DNA of 64,000 bases from Desulforhopalus singaporensis (GCF_900104445.1 NZ_FNJI01000022.1:1-64000), one strand, 5' to 3'. Shown: positions 44,786 to 54,472, numbered from the stretch's first letter. Made by a program: numbers and translations. The notes: generated from the letters alone by a model not told the origin.

Positions 44786-46181
44786 GGCGGCAAAAGGCCA
44801 ATATTATGGAGAGGAAACGGCCAAAGCCCTTGACCATCTGGGGCGCGAACAGACGCCCAGTGAGATGGTTAAAGCTTATGCTCTGGTGAAGCTGGCCGCT
44901 TTCAGGGCCCAGCAGGAGAGCTGCAACCTCTATCCCGGTGACTATTTTCCTTTTCTGGAGCAGGTGACCCAGGGGGTGGCTGACGGGCAGTGGGATGACC
45001 AGTTTGTGCTTCCCCTGGCCCAGGGCGGGGCCGGTACAAGTCTGCACATGAACCTTTGTGAGGTGATTGCAGCTCTTGCCAATGAACAGTACCAGCACCG
45101 GTATCCGGACAAGGAGTTCCGGGCTCATCCAATTGAGGATCTGGCCCGGTTTCAATCCACCAATGACACATTTCCCACGGCCGTAATTCTGTTAACGTTT
45201 GAGTTTTTGGAAACAGTTGAATCCCGGATAATCGGGCTGCAGGAAGCGCTTGTGGCAAAGGAAAGAGAGTATGAAACCCAGATTCTTTGCGGCCGCACCC
45301 AGCTTCAGGACGCCCTGCCCATTACCCTGGGCCAGGTGTTCGGTGGTTGGGCCGGTCCTGTAGAACGGGACCGGTGGCGACTCCATAAATTAAAAGAGCG
45401 GTTGCGTACCGTGCCCCTGGGCGGTACCGCCATAGGTACTGGGTATTCCGCCCCCAGGGACTATGTGTTTGCTGCTGAGCGGCATCTGCGGAATATCACG
45501 GGATATCCCCTCTGCCGAAGCCAGAATTTATGCGATCAGGTGGCTCACTCGGACAGCCTCGCGGAAACCGCCAGGGGGATGGCTCTCTGTGCGGATAATT
45601 TATTCAAGTTTTCATCGGATCTGCTGCTCTATGCCTCCGGCTTCTTGAATGAAATCCGTCACAAGGAGCTGCAGTACGGCTCCACCATCATGCCGGTAAA
45701 GAGCAATCCGGTTCGCCTTGAGTTGATCCGGGGACTTTCCATGGAGTGTGCTTCCGCAGGGCAACTGATCTGTGACTATGTGAAAACCGGGCAACTGCAG
45801 CTCAACGCCAATCTGCCTTTTATCTCCGACCAGATGATACGGCTGTCCACCCGCCTGATCCGGGCTCTGGATACGGCCATAACAACTGTAAACGAGGGTC
45901 TTGTTCCCGACGTAAACCGGATGGAGGCCAACCTGGCCAAGAGTCCTGCCATTTTAAACAGTCTCAGGGAGGTACTGGGATATGCCCGGGTCAAGCAGCT
46001 TGCTCCCGAGATCAGTAAAGCGGCTCCCCGGAATTTAGCGGACCTGAAACTGTGGCTTGAAGCCCACACCGAGCTGACACGGCCTTTTCTGGACCAATGG
46101 GCCTCTCCCTTGAGCTTGACCGCCATGGGAGGGGGCGAGACCGAAGCAGCAAACAATATAACTAACAGAAAGAACAAATGA
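44778..46181 (+). CDS. aspartase/fumarase-superfamily lyase in the hydEFG block
   Basis: A 467-residue member of the fumarase/aspartase superfamily. The signature block is 'GSTIMPVKSNPVRLEL' near residue 298, and 'AGTSLHMNLCEVIAALANE' resembles the N-terminal substrate loop. It probably is an aspartate ammonia-lyase or relative. Lyases like this are seen near hydEFG in other anaerobes, as I recall, but their role in maturation is not settled; supplying ammonia or nitrogen for the dithiomethylamine bridge is a hypothesis. It overlaps hydE by 8 bp and hydF by 4 bp, so it is clearly in the same operon. Confidence 0.82.
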   Translation: MDKAAKGQYYGEETAKALDHLGREQTPSEMVKAYALVKLAAFRAQQESCNLYPGDYFPFLEQVTQGVADGQWDDQFVLPLAQGGAGTSLHMNLCEVIAALANEQYQHRYPDKEFRAHPIEDLARFQSTNDTFPTAVILLTFEFLETVESRIIGLQEALVAKEREYETQILCGRTQLQDALPITLGQVFGGWAGPVERDRWRLHKLKERLRTVPLGGTAIGTGYSAPRDYVFAAERHLRNITGYPLCRSQNLCDQVAHSDSLAETARGMALCADNLFKFSSDLLLYASGFLNEIRHKELQYGSTIMPVKSNPVRLELIRGLSMECASAGQLICDYVKTGQLQLNANLPFISDQMIRLSTRLIRALDTAITTVNEGLVPDVNRMEANLAKSPAILNSLREVLGYARVKQLAPEISKAAPRNLADLKLWLEAHTELTRPFLDQWASPLSLTAMGGGETEAANNITNRKNK

Positions 46182-47392
46182 AACTTACCACCCCCCTGGC
46201 GGAGTTGAACAAAATTGTCATTGCCGGTATCCGCAATGCAGGCAAGTCGTCACTGCTGAACAATCTTTTTCAGAAGGATGTGGCCATTGCCTCCGACACT
46301 CCCGGAACAACCACCGATCCTGTGACCCGGAAAATTGAGCTGGGCAGGATCGGAATGTGCGCCGTCACCGATACGGCCGGAATCGATGACGATGGCGCTT
46401 TGGGGGAAAAACGGATTGCAAAGGCCAGGGAGCAGATGATCTCTTCCCACATGATCCTTTTTGCCAGTCCCGGGCATCTGCCGCTTACCTCCCATGAACG
46501 GGAACTGCGTGATTGGCTGGATTCCCGGAACCTGCCATGGCTTGGTATTCTGACGTTTGCAGACCGACCGGTTGATCCGGAAAAAAAAGAATTTTTCCCC
46601 GAGTCAAAACAGGTGGTTCAGAACAATCTCGACCCGGCGTCCGCCCGGCAGCTGGTAAAAGCCATTGAAGAGTTTGACCGGCAGCTGGAAAAAGAGATCA
46701 GTCCGGTTCACGGTCTGGTCTCCGAGCAGGAACTGGTGCTTCTGGTGACTCCCCAGGACCTCGCAGCCCCCAAGGGCAGGCTCATCCTGCCCCAGGTGGA
46801 AACCATAAGGGATATCCTGGACCGGGACTGTGCCGCCCTGATTATCAAAGAACGGGAACTTTATAGTTTTTATCATCGCCTGGGTATGCGTCCCTCCCTG
46901 GTGATCACGGACAGCCAGGCCTTTCACAAGGTGGCCGCGGATATTCCCGAGGACCAGCCGCTGACGTCATTTTCCCTGCTCTTTGCCCGCAAAAAGGCTG
47001 ACCTTGCCTGGTTTATCAAGAGCCTTTCAGCTCTGGATAATATTAAGGACAAGGGGCAGATCCTGGTGATGGAAGCCTGTTCCCACCACTGCCAGGCCGA
47101 TGATCTTGCCCGGGTGAAAATCCCCCGGCTGTTTCGGCAACTGGTGGGAGCAAGGGTTAAATTTACCTATGCCAGACAATTGCCTAAAGATCCAAGAAAT
47201 ATCGATCTGGTCATTCACTGCGGAGGGTGCATGATCACCAGGCGGGTGATGATGAACCGCCTTGAATTTTTCAAAACCCACGGCATTCCAATGCTTAACT
47301 TCGGCCTTTTTTTGGCGTGGGCGAACGGGCTTTTGCCTCGGGCACTGGAACCCTTTGACGAGCTGGCGCCACTTTATTCGGATTTGAACTGA
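46178..47392 (+). CDS. hydF: HydF, [FeFe] hydrogenase maturation GTPase/scaffold
   Basis: A 404-residue protein starting at ATG 46178 (ATGA overlap). The N-terminal GTPase domain has the P-loop 'GIRNAGKSSLLNNL', switch 'DTPGTTTDPV' and 'DTAGIDDDG'. The C-terminal cluster-binding domain has 'EACSHHCQADD' and 'HCGGCMITRR', giving the CxH..CxxC ligands of HydF. It is the scaffold on which the 2Fe subcluster is assembled before transfer to HydA. A ~150-bp gap then precedes hydC. Confidence 0.92.
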   Translation: MKLTTPLAELNKIVIAGIRNAGKSSLLNNLFQKDVAIASDTPGTTTDPVTRKIELGRIGMCAVTDTAGIDDDGALGEKRIAKAREQMISSHMILFASPGHLPLTSHERELRDWLDSRNLPWLGILTFADRPVDPEKKEFFPESKQVVQNNLDPASARQLVKAIEEFDRQLEKEISPVHGLVSEQELVLLVTPQDLAAPKGRLILPQVETIRDILDRDCAALIIKERELYSFYHRLGMRPSLVITDSQAFHKVAADIPEDQPLTSFSLLFARKKADLAWFIKSLSALDNIKDKGQILVMEACSHHCQADDLARVKIPRLFRQLVGARVKFTYARQLPKDPRNIDLVIHCGGCMITRRVMMNRLEFFKTHGIPMLNFGLFLAWANGLLPRALEPFDELAPLYSDLN

Positions 47393-47542
47393 CGTGGCTG
47401 TTTATACCCTCAACTGTAAACAAGATACCCAGGGCTCGCTATTCCGGGTCCGGAAAAAGATATACGTGTAAGTGTAAGTGATTAGGGGGGAGGTTATTAG
47501 CGGGTAGTAACAGAGCAATAGTAGGAATAAAGGGAGAAAAAA

Positions 47543-48073
47543 ATGGAATTATTAGATCCTGCCAAGCAAAAAAGAGTCTTTCCTGACGAGATGTACGAGA
47601 AACTCAACGGGTTCGTCGATGATCTGGACATTGATCCTGCTGACCCCAGGAAAAAAGGTAACCTGATTCAGGTCCTGCGCAAGGGGCAGCAGATTTTCGG
47701 ATATCTGCCAAGGGAACTGCAGGAGTATGTCGCCGTCCGTCTTGGAATTCATCATGCCGAGGTGTCCGGCGTGGTCAGTTTTTACAACTTTTTCACCACC
47801 ACCCCTAAGGGGGAGTTTACAATCAGTGTCTGCATGGGCACCGCCTGTTATGTGAATGGGGCTGATAAGATTCTCAGTCAGTTTGAGCGGATTTTGGGAA
47901 TCAAATCCGGAGAGGTGACCGAGGATCGGAAATTTTCCATCGACAGCCTGCGCTGTGTCGGGGCCTGTAGCCTTGCCCCGGTGGTTACGATAAATGACAA
48001 AGTTTATGGACGGGTGGCTCCCCAGGATGTGGAGAAAATCATCGAAGACTGTCTTGTACAAGAAGAAGCTTAA
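47543..48073 (+). CDS. hydC: HydC, NuoE-like [2Fe-2S] subunit
   Basis: A 176-residue protein with the NuoE-type [2Fe-2S] ferredoxin fold: 'SVCMGTACYVNGA' and 'CVGACSLAP' give the four Cys near residues 98-142. The strong ribosome site AAAGGGAGA precedes the ATG. In trimeric HydABC hydrogenases this subunit passes electrons between HydB and HydA. The next gene starts 12 bp later. Confidence 0.9.
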   Translation: MELLDPAKQKRVFPDEMYEKLNGFVDDLDIDPADPRKKGNLIQVLRKGQQIFGYLPRELQEYVAVRLGIHHAEVSGVVSFYNFFTTTPKGEFTISVCMGTACYVNGADKILSQFERILGIKSGEVTEDRKFSIDSLRCVGACSLAPVVTINDKVYGRVAPQDVEKIIEDCLVQEEA

Positions 48074-48085
48074 GGGGGAGCGAAG

Positions 48086-49966
48086 ATGGAAAAAATTAAA
48101 ACGTATCAGGAATTGACTGAGACCCATGACAAGGTAAAATCGCTTCTGGATCCCCGCATCCTCCTGGATAGATACCAAGGCAAAAAACGGGAGATCTTGG
48201 TCTGCGGCGACACCGGCTGCCAGGCGTCGGATAGCCAGAAGATCGTGACCCGTCTCAATGAACTCATCTTGGCAAACAATCTTGAAGATACCGTCTCCGC
48301 AAAAATTACCGGATGTTTCGGCTTTTGTGAAAAAGGCCCCATCGTCAAGGTGTTTCCCGATGATGTCTTTTATACCCAGGTGACTCCTGAAGATGCTGAT
48401 GCAATCGTTGAAAATCATATTATCAATAATCGGGTTATCCAGCGCCTGCTTTTCGTGCATCCGGAAACAAACCAGAGGATTGTCCCGGAAAAGGAGATAC
48501 CTTTCTATCAAAAGCAGAAGCGGGTGGCTTTGAGAAACTGCGGGCTTATTGATCCGGATAATATCTATGAATATATTGCCAATGACGGGTATATGGCTTT
48601 GGGCAAAGTTCTCAACGATATGCAGTCCCAGGACGTGATAAATGAGATTAAGGCCGCAGGTCTTAGGGGGCGGGGCGGCGGCGGATTCCCCACCGGCTTG
48701 AAATGGGAGGGTGCCCTTAAAAACGAAAGTGATGAAAAATTTATCATCTGTAACGCCGATGAAGGGGACCCCGGCGCCTTTATGGATCGGTCCATCATGG
48801 AGGGTGATCCACACAGTGTGCTTGAAGCCATGACCATAGCAGGGTACGCCATCCAGTCCAATAAAGGGTACATCTACATCCGGGCGGAATACCCCTCCTG
48901 TATCGCCAGATTGAAAAAAGCCATTACCCAGGGAGAAGAGATCGGATTTCTGGGGGACAATATTCTCGGCTCCGGATTTGATTTTACCATTGAACTCAAG
49001 TACGGGGCAGGGGCCTTTATCTGCGGCGAGGAAACCGCCCTGATCCACTCCATTGAAGGTCGGCGAGGTGAGCCGACCACCAAGCCGCCCTTTCCTTCGG
49101 ACAGCGGCCTGTGGGGCAAGCCCACCTGTGTGAACAACGTGGAAACCTATGCCAATGTCTGCCCCATCATCAACAAAGGCGCCGACTGGTATGCCGGTAT
49201 CGGGACCGAAACTTCCAAGGGCACAAAGGTCTTTGCCCTGGCCGGCCAGATTAATAATACCGGTCTGGTGGAAGTGCCCATGGGCATCACCCTCCAGGAG
49301 ATCGTCTATGATATCGGGGGTGGTATTCAGGATAACCGCAGGTTTAAAGCCGTGCAGACCGGAGGTCCGTCGGGCGGATGTATCACCAGGGCAAACCTTG
49401 AAACCCCTATTGACTACGATTCACTTGCAGCCATCGGCTCCATGATGGGCTCCGGAGGTATGATTGTCCTGAGCGAGAAGGACTGTATAGTGAACATCGC
49501 CAAGTTCTATCTGGAGTTCACCGTCGAGGAGTCTTGCGGCAAATGCACCCCCTGCCGGGTGGGCAACAAGCGGCTCCTTGAAATCCTGGAAAAGATCACC
49601 CAGGGCAGGGGAACCATGGAAGACATTGAAACCCTGAAAACCCTTTCGGAAATCATCAAAGACACCTCGCTTTGCGGCCTGGGCCAGACGACCCCCAACC
49701 CGGTTCTCAGCACCCTCAAATACTTTGAGGATGAATACATTACCCATGTCCGGGATAGAAAATGCCCGGCCGGTGTGTGTCAGAAGCTGATCACCTATGA
49801 GATCGTAGCCGAAAAATGCAAGGGATGTACCGCCTGCTCCAGGCTCTGTCCGGTGGGTTGTATTTCCGGGGCTGTGAAAGAAGCGCATGTCATCGATCAG
49901 GAACTCTGCATCAAATGCGGTGTTTGCTTTGACAAGTGTAAATTTACCGCCATCATAAGAAATTAA
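48086..49966 (+). CDS. hydB: HydB, NuoF-like flavin/NAD(P)-binding subunit
   Basis: A 626-residue fusion. Residues ~30-120 are a thioredoxin-like [2Fe-2S] domain ('VCGDTGCQAS', 'GCFGFCEKGP'). Residues ~150-540 are the NuoF part with the FMN/NAD site 'RGRGGGGFPTGLKW' and the 4Fe-4S site 'SCGKCTPCRVG'. The C-terminus has two 4Fe-4S motifs ('CKGCTACSRLCP', 'CIKCGVCFDKC'). It is the NAD(H)-reacting subunit of a bifurcating hydrogenase. The next gene starts 15 bp later. Confidence 0.92.
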   Translation: MEKIKTYQELTETHDKVKSLLDPRILLDRYQGKKREILVCGDTGCQASDSQKIVTRLNELILANNLEDTVSAKITGCFGFCEKGPIVKVFPDDVFYTQVTPEDADAIVENHIINNRVIQRLLFVHPETNQRIVPEKEIPFYQKQKRVALRNCGLIDPDNIYEYIANDGYMALGKVLNDMQSQDVINEIKAAGLRGRGGGGFPTGLKWEGALKNESDEKFIICNADEGDPGAFMDRSIMEGDPHSVLEAMTIAGYAIQSNKGYIYIRAEYPSCIARLKKAITQGEEIGFLGDNILGSGFDFTIELKYGAGAFICGEETALIHSIEGRRGEPTTKPPFPSDSGLWGKPTCVNNVETYANVCPIINKGADWYAGIGTETSKGTKVFALAGQINNTGLVEVPMGITLQEIVYDIGGGIQDNRRFKAVQTGGPSGGCITRANLETPIDYDSLAAIGSMMGSGGMIVLSEKDCIVNIAKFYLEFTVEESCGKCTPCRVGNKRLLEILEKITQGRGTMEDIETLKTLSEIIKDTSLCGLGQTTPNPVLSTLKYFEDEYITHVRDRKCPAGVCQKLITYEIVAEKCKGCTACSRLCPVGCISGAVKEAHVIDQELCIKCGVCFDKCKFTAIIRN

Positions 49967-49981
49967 GAAAGGGACGAATCA

Positions 49982-51733
49982 ATGAGCGTTGCCAATATTA
50001 TCATAAATGACAAGAAGATTATCGTCGAAAGCGGCACCACCATATTGGAAGCTGCGCAAAAACTGCACATCAAGATTCCCACTCTCTGTCATCTTGATCT
50101 CCACGATATCAAGATGGTTAACAGAACCGCTTCCTGCCGGATCTGCGTGGTGGAGGTGGAGGGGCGCAGAAACCTGGCGCCGGCCTGCGCCACCCCGGTA
50201 TTCGACGGCATGGTCGTCAAGACCAACACCATGCGGGCCATCCAGGCCCGGCGGACCGTACTGGAACTGATCCTGTCCGACCATCCCTTCAACTGCCTGA
50301 GCTGTGCCAAGTCAACGGACTGCGAACTGCAGGTTCTGGCCAATGAGTTCGGCATCGATACTCGGCCCTACCAGGGCGCTGCTTCCCATTACCCCCTGGA
50401 TATCTCCAACAAGGCAATCCGCAGGGATCTGAACAAATGCATCATGTGTCGCCGCTGCGAAACCATGTGTAACGAGGTTCAGACCGTGGGCGTGCTCACC
50501 GGGTACCAGCGCGGATTCGAGGCCGTGGTGGCACCTGCGGATATGCAGCCATTGTCAGAGTCAACCTGCGTATACTGCGGCCAGTGCGTGTCTGTCTGCC
50601 CCACGGGGGCTCTGACCGAACAGACGGCGCGGCCGGAAATCTGGAATGCCCTGTTTGATCCGGATAAATATGTGATTGCCCAGACCGCGCCAGCCATCCG
50701 GGCGGCCATTGGCGAAGAGTTTGGTATGGCGCCGGGAGAGGCGGTTACCGGCAAGCTCGTGGCGGCTTTAAATAATCTTGGGTTTGACGATGTGTTCGAT
50801 ACGGATTTTGCCGCCGACTTGACCATCATGGAGGAGGCCAATGAAATAGTTGAGCGGGTGACCAGACAGGAAAATCTGCCCATCCTGACCTCCTGCTGTC
50901 CAGGGTGGATCAATTTCCTGGAATACCAGTTCCCGGACCTGTCCCATATCCCCTCCACTTGTAAATCGCCCCAGCAGATGATGGGGGCTATTGTTAAATC
51001 CTATTATGCTGAAAAACTGGGCAAAAAACCCGAAGACATTGTCCTGGTCTCTGTCATGCCCTGCCTGGCGAAAAAATATGAGGCTGCCCGGCCTGAATTT
51101 GCTCCTCAGGGCGTACCCGATGTGGACCATGTGGTCAGCACCCGGGGACTTGCCAAGATGATCAAAGAGGCGGGTATCGACCTGGCTACCCTTGAGGACG
51201 AGGATTTTGACCATCCCCTGGGCGAATCCACCGGCGCAGGCGTGATTTTTGGCGTATCGGGGGGGGTGATGGAAGCGGCCTTGAGAACCGCCTATGAAAC
51301 AGTTACCGGCAAACAGCTGGCTAAACTGGAATTCAAGCAGGTCAGGGGACTGGAAGCAATCAAGACCACTACCGTGAACCTGGACGGAACAATCCTTCGC
51401 CTGGCCATCACCTCGGGTCTGGGGGCTGCCAGGACCGTGCTGGAGCAGATCCGCAACAATGAGGTCCAATATGATATCATTGAAATCATGGCCTGTCCGG
51501 GCGGGTGTATCAATGGCGGCGGCCAGCCTTCCATTCATGGAGATTTTAGCCTGATAGAAAAGCGGCGTCAGGCCCTTTACAGTGAAGATGAAGGCAAGGC
51601 GTTGCGTAAATCCCACCTGAATCCGTCCATCCAGAAACTGTATGAGGAATTTCTGGGTCAACCCGGGAGTGAGAAAGCCCACAGGCTTCTGCACACCCAT
51701 TATTTCCCCAATAAGGATTACTCAGAAGAATAG
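49982..51733 (+). CDS. hydA: HydA, [FeFe] hydrogenase catalytic subunit
   Basis: A 583-residue protein. The N-terminus has a plant-type [2Fe-2S] site, the His-Cys3 cluster segment 'HPFNCLSCAKSTDC' and two 4Fe-4S sites ('CIMCRRCETMC', 'CVYCGQCVSVCP'). The three H-cluster signatures are present: 'TSCCPGW' near residue 303, 'MPCLAKKYEA' near 359 and 'EIMACPGGCINGGGQP' near 500. With HydB and HydC it forms a trimeric hydrogenase, likely reversible and electron-bifurcating with ferredoxin and NAD(H). The hairpin at 51760-51787 follows. Confidence 0.95.
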   Translation: MSVANIIINDKKIIVESGTTILEAAQKLHIKIPTLCHLDLHDIKMVNRTASCRICVVEVEGRRNLAPACATPVFDGMVVKTNTMRAIQARRTVLELILSDHPFNCLSCAKSTDCELQVLANEFGIDTRPYQGAASHYPLDISNKAIRRDLNKCIMCRRCETMCNEVQTVGVLTGYQRGFEAVVAPADMQPLSESTCVYCGQCVSVCPTGALTEQTARPEIWNALFDPDKYVIAQTAPAIRAAIGEEFGMAPGEAVTGKLVAALNNLGFDDVFDTDFAADLTIMEEANEIVERVTRQENLPILTSCCPGWINFLEYQFPDLSHIPSTCKSPQQMMGAIVKSYYAEKLGKKPEDIVLVSVMPCLAKKYEAARPEFAPQGVPDVDHVVSTRGLAKMIKEAGIDLATLEDEDFDHPLGESTGAGVIFGVSGGVMEAALRTAYETVTGKQLAKLEFKQVRGLEAIKTTTVNLDGTILRLAITSGLGAARTVLEQIRNNEVQYDIIEIMACPGGCINGGGQPSIHGDFSLIEKRRQALYSEDEGKALRKSHLNPSIQKLYEEFLGQPGSEKAHRLLHTHYFPNKDYSEE

Positions 51734-51759
51734 CCTAAGTTTCCCACGGCGCCTGCATG

Positions 51760-51787
51760 GCCATCCCGGTGTTTACGCCGGGATGGC
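51760..51787 (+). terminator. hairpin after hydA
   Basis: GCCATCCCGG (51760-51769) and CCGGGATGGC (51778-51787) form a perfect 10-bp stem with an 8-nt loop, 26 bp after the hydA stop. There is no clean T run, so termination may be only partial or factor-dependent. Confidence 0.6.
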
Positions 51788-52002
51788 TGCTGTTCCTGGC
51801 TAATGATCGGTGCGTGACTCTGCCCTCCCTCCAAAAAAAGATTGTTTCTTCGTTCAATCTATGCTTCATTCCTAGTGTGTATGATAGCGGGAAATTGCCT
51901 AGGGCTAGTGAAAATTAAGGATAAAAATTCTTATTATCGCTAACCGGGCAAGCGTATTTACCGCACATCAGTTGTATTGTTGTATCCAAAGGAGGGAGTG
52001 CT
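51788..52002. other. intergenic region, no gene seen
   Basis: No coding frame. It holds the upstream region of the zinc-finger/HTH regulator, whose ribosome site AAAGGAGGGAG ends here. Confidence 0.4.
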
Positions 52003-52506
52003 GTGAGGTGTCATAGGTGCAACAGGGAGATGGCCGTCTCAAAAGAGGATTATCACTATACTGAATCTGGCCTGGATAATGTATACTTAGGCGATGTCAA
52101 CATCTACAAATGCCAATGTGGAGAAGAAATTGCGTCAATCCCGGATCTTGTTGAGGTCAACTCCGCCATTTGCCACTGCCTGATCAAAAAACGTGCTCAT
52201 CTCAGCGGGGAGGAACTTAAATTCCTGCGGAAAAATGCCGGAATGAGCGCAAAATCCTTTGCCGAATATATTGGAGTGAATAAATCCACCCTGTCACGGT
52301 GGGAGAACAATAAGCAATGTATCGATAAGTCCAACGATCGTCTGGTGAGGTTGATCTATGCAAATATAAAGCGCATGTCCCAGGATGAGATCGGGTGCCT
52401 TTTAAAGGAGACTATCAGAGAAATACAGGACCGGGAACAAGAGGCCATCATCAATATACCCATTGAAAAACTCCACCATCCTGGGGAAACCAGAAACTAC
52501 ATGTGA
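52003..52506 (+). CDS. MqsA-like zinc-finger/HTH regulator, orphan
   Basis: A 167-residue protein with GTG start after AAAGGAGGGAG. The N-terminus has a YgiT/MqsA-type zinc finger: 'CHRCNREM' and 'KCQCGEE' give four Cys. The central Xre-type HTH is 'SFAEYIGVNKSTLSRWENNK'. It resembles MqsA-type antitoxins and related regulators. No toxin gene is next to it; it follows the hydrogenase operon directly, so it may regulate hyd expression. It is not a proven antitoxin. Confidence 0.75.
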   Translation: MRCHRCNREMAVSKEDYHYTESGLDNVYLGDVNIYKCQCGEEIASIPDLVEVNSAICHCLIKKRAHLSGEELKFLRKNAGMSAKSFAEYIGVNKSTLSRWENNKQCIDKSNDRLVRLIYANIKRMSQDEIGCLLKETIREIQDREQEAIINIPIEKLHHPGETRNYM

Positions 52507-52686
52507 CAATTATCCGCCCCGACCTTGGCCGGGAGGACAGGATACGGGACTCAGTGAGAGTCTCTTCAGCCTCCACTGTTGTATTGCCCGGAGCAGCGCC
52601 TTGTGGCAATGGAGGCTGCCGCTGTCAGCTTATTTAACATAGTGTCGGTCTATTTTGCAGTGTCATTTTAGCCCGGCCAAGCGGTG

Positions 52687-53571
52687 TTACGGGCAACACC
52701 AAAGTGATGCTCGCGAAATTTTACTAAGAAGCGCCGTGGTGGTCTTGCCAACTTTCCATGACCCCAGGGTTATCGATTTATCAGGCTGACGGCTCAGTCC
52801 GACAGCCACAGCCGCATATTCCCCCGTTGTCTCTTCCCTGCAGATGGTGTTTATAACCGATAGCCCCGTGACAGTCTTCTGGGTAATCCGTTCCGGGCCG
52901 ATGTGGTGGCCGGCAAGAATCGATTCGCTCTCCCGGAATATTGGTTCGCTGTCGCTTGATAAGGGGCCTTTGACATGAAGGAGCGTGACGTTGTGGACAG
53001 GGATGAAACTGAGAATATAGCCGACGTGGTCTGCCATTCGCAGGGAACTGCGGGAACCGTCGACACAGAGCAGTACATGGCGTCTTCCCTCCTCAGGGTC
53101 ACAACATATCCATATGGGGCTGCTTAACGCCGCATTTCGTATCAAAGCCTGGGCAATTTCGTCCGCTGCTCTTTCGAACATCCACTGCAGCGCATATGTC
53201 GTTCTTCTGCCCAGGATCATGGCATCATACATATTGTTTGCCCCCTCAAGAAGAATGTCCCCTACCTTCCCGTGGCGTTCCGTTATTGTCTTGGTTTTCA
53301 GAGAATCTACACCGATATCCCCCGATTGCAGCAACAACTTCGCACGGGCAATCGCTTTTTTGGCCGCGACCGTGAGGGGGGCGGTGTTGTCGGTACCGGG
53401 ACTCTCCCACATTGCCATAAGTGAGCAGGCCTGGCTTTTCAGGTCTGTGGTATTGACATGAAAAAGAGTTATATCGCACAGGTTGTCGGTTTTGAAAAAA
53501 GAGCGGAGGAAACGCACCCCGAAAAGCTTTTCCGATTCCGAACTGATCGAGATGAGAAAGTGGAGTTTCAT
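52687..53571 (-). CDS. tandem universal stress protein
   Basis: A 294-residue protein (ATG 53571; a GTG at 53583 is possible). It contains two Usp-like domains, the second starting near 'HVLLCVDGSRSSLRM'. The ATP-binding GxxxxG-S/T pattern of active Usp proteins is only partly present ('AMILGRRTTYALQWM'). It is a cytoplasmic stress protein. It is single on the minus strand, divergent from the Hsp20 genes to its right. Confidence 0.75.
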   Translation of the reverse strand: MKLHFLISISSESEKLFGVRFLRSFFKTDNLCDITLFHVNTTDLKSQACSLMAMWESPGTDNTAPLTVAAKKAIARAKLLLQSGDIGVDSLKTKTITERHGKVGDILLEGANNMYDAMILGRRTTYALQWMFERAADEIAQALIRNAALSSPIWICCDPEEGRRHVLLCVDGSRSSLRMADHVGYILSFIPVHNVTLLHVKGPLSSDSEPIFRESESILAGHHIGPERITQKTVTGLSVINTICREETTGEYAAVAVGLSRQPDKSITLGSWKVGKTTTALLSKISRASLWCCP

Positions 53572-53983
53572 GGGATTGTGCACCGGTTGAATGATTGGTG
53601 ATAGAACAGTGTTATACCAAGGTCTCTAAACAAGGAATAGCAAGAACCAGGCCAGATATATAGTGGATGGATCAGTCGCCACATGTTGCCTCCAATTAAC
53701 AATAACCGGAAAAACAACAGCACGTGTTCCTGAAAAAGCCAGTTGGAGTTACTATTGATAAAAATCTAAAAAAGTAATATGTAATAAAAATGCACAAAAA
53801 TGTTTGTTATGATATTGACATGATATGCGGTCGACTTATTTTTTGATCACAAACAGGGAGCAGCCCCGGACGAGACCTGCAGGCAAGGGAAAAAGACCTT
53901 GTCACAGGAAGGTGCAAGCTGGGTTGGAGCCGGAGCATAAACCTTTTCTGAAAAACCGGACGAATAAACAAGGAGGGACGGTT
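53572..53983. other. AT-rich divergent region between Usp and Hsp20 genes
   Basis: No real gene. The region is strongly AT-rich around 53750-53830, which is typical of promoters, and contains TTGACA at 53815-53820. I could not fix a full heat-shock promoter. Confidence 0.35.
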
Positions 53984-54430
53984 ATGTGGACAAGAATAAA
54001 TGATATTGACCGGATGTTTGGTGCCATGAATCTGTTGCGCTCCAGAATGAACAGGTTGTTCACGGATTTCGACAGATCGTACGGGGATGATTATGGCTGG
54101 AAGGTAATCAGCGGAGGTCCCAAAACGAACATGTATGACCTGGGGGAAAAACTGCAGATTGTTGCAGAGGTGCCGGGCGTTGCCAAGGAAGATCTGAGTG
54201 TGCGGATACAGGGAAACTATCTTGAACTGAGCGGGGCGCGTAAATCAGATGCTCCGGAAGGATACCGAGCGCATCGTGTTGAACGTGGAACGACAACATT
54301 TACCAGAAGCTTTACCCTGCCGACAGATGTGGACGCAGAAAAAGTCGCAGCGGAACTCAAGGATGGAATCCTGACCATGGATCTGCCCAAAGTTGAAGCG
54401 GCCAAGCCGAAGCAGATCACTATCAGGTAA
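53984..54430 (+). CDS. Hsp20-family small heat-shock protein 1
   Basis: A 148-residue protein from ATG 53984 with an AGGAGGG ribosome site. The alpha-crystallin domain runs from 'KTNMYDLGEKLQIVAEVPGVAKEDL' to 'ELKDGILTMDLPKV', with the A-x-x-x-G-x-L motif ('AAELKDGILTM'). It prevents aggregation of unfolded proteins. A second Hsp20 gene follows 43 bp later, so the two probably make hetero-oligomers. Confidence 0.88.
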   Translation: MWTRINDIDRMFGAMNLLRSRMNRLFTDFDRSYGDDYGWKVISGGPKTNMYDLGEKLQIVAEVPGVAKEDLSVRIQGNYLELSGARKSDAPEGYRAHRVERGTTTFTRSFTLPTDVDAEKVAAELKDGILTMDLPKVEAAKPKQITIR

Positions 54431-54472
54431 AGCTTTTTGTGCCAGTGTATTGATAAAAACGGAGGTTGAATT

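Noticed and set aside
52003-52506. A toxin-antitoxin system after the hydrogenase operon
   Set aside because: Only an antitoxin-like gene is present and no small toxin-like ORF with a good start lies within 500 bp on either side.
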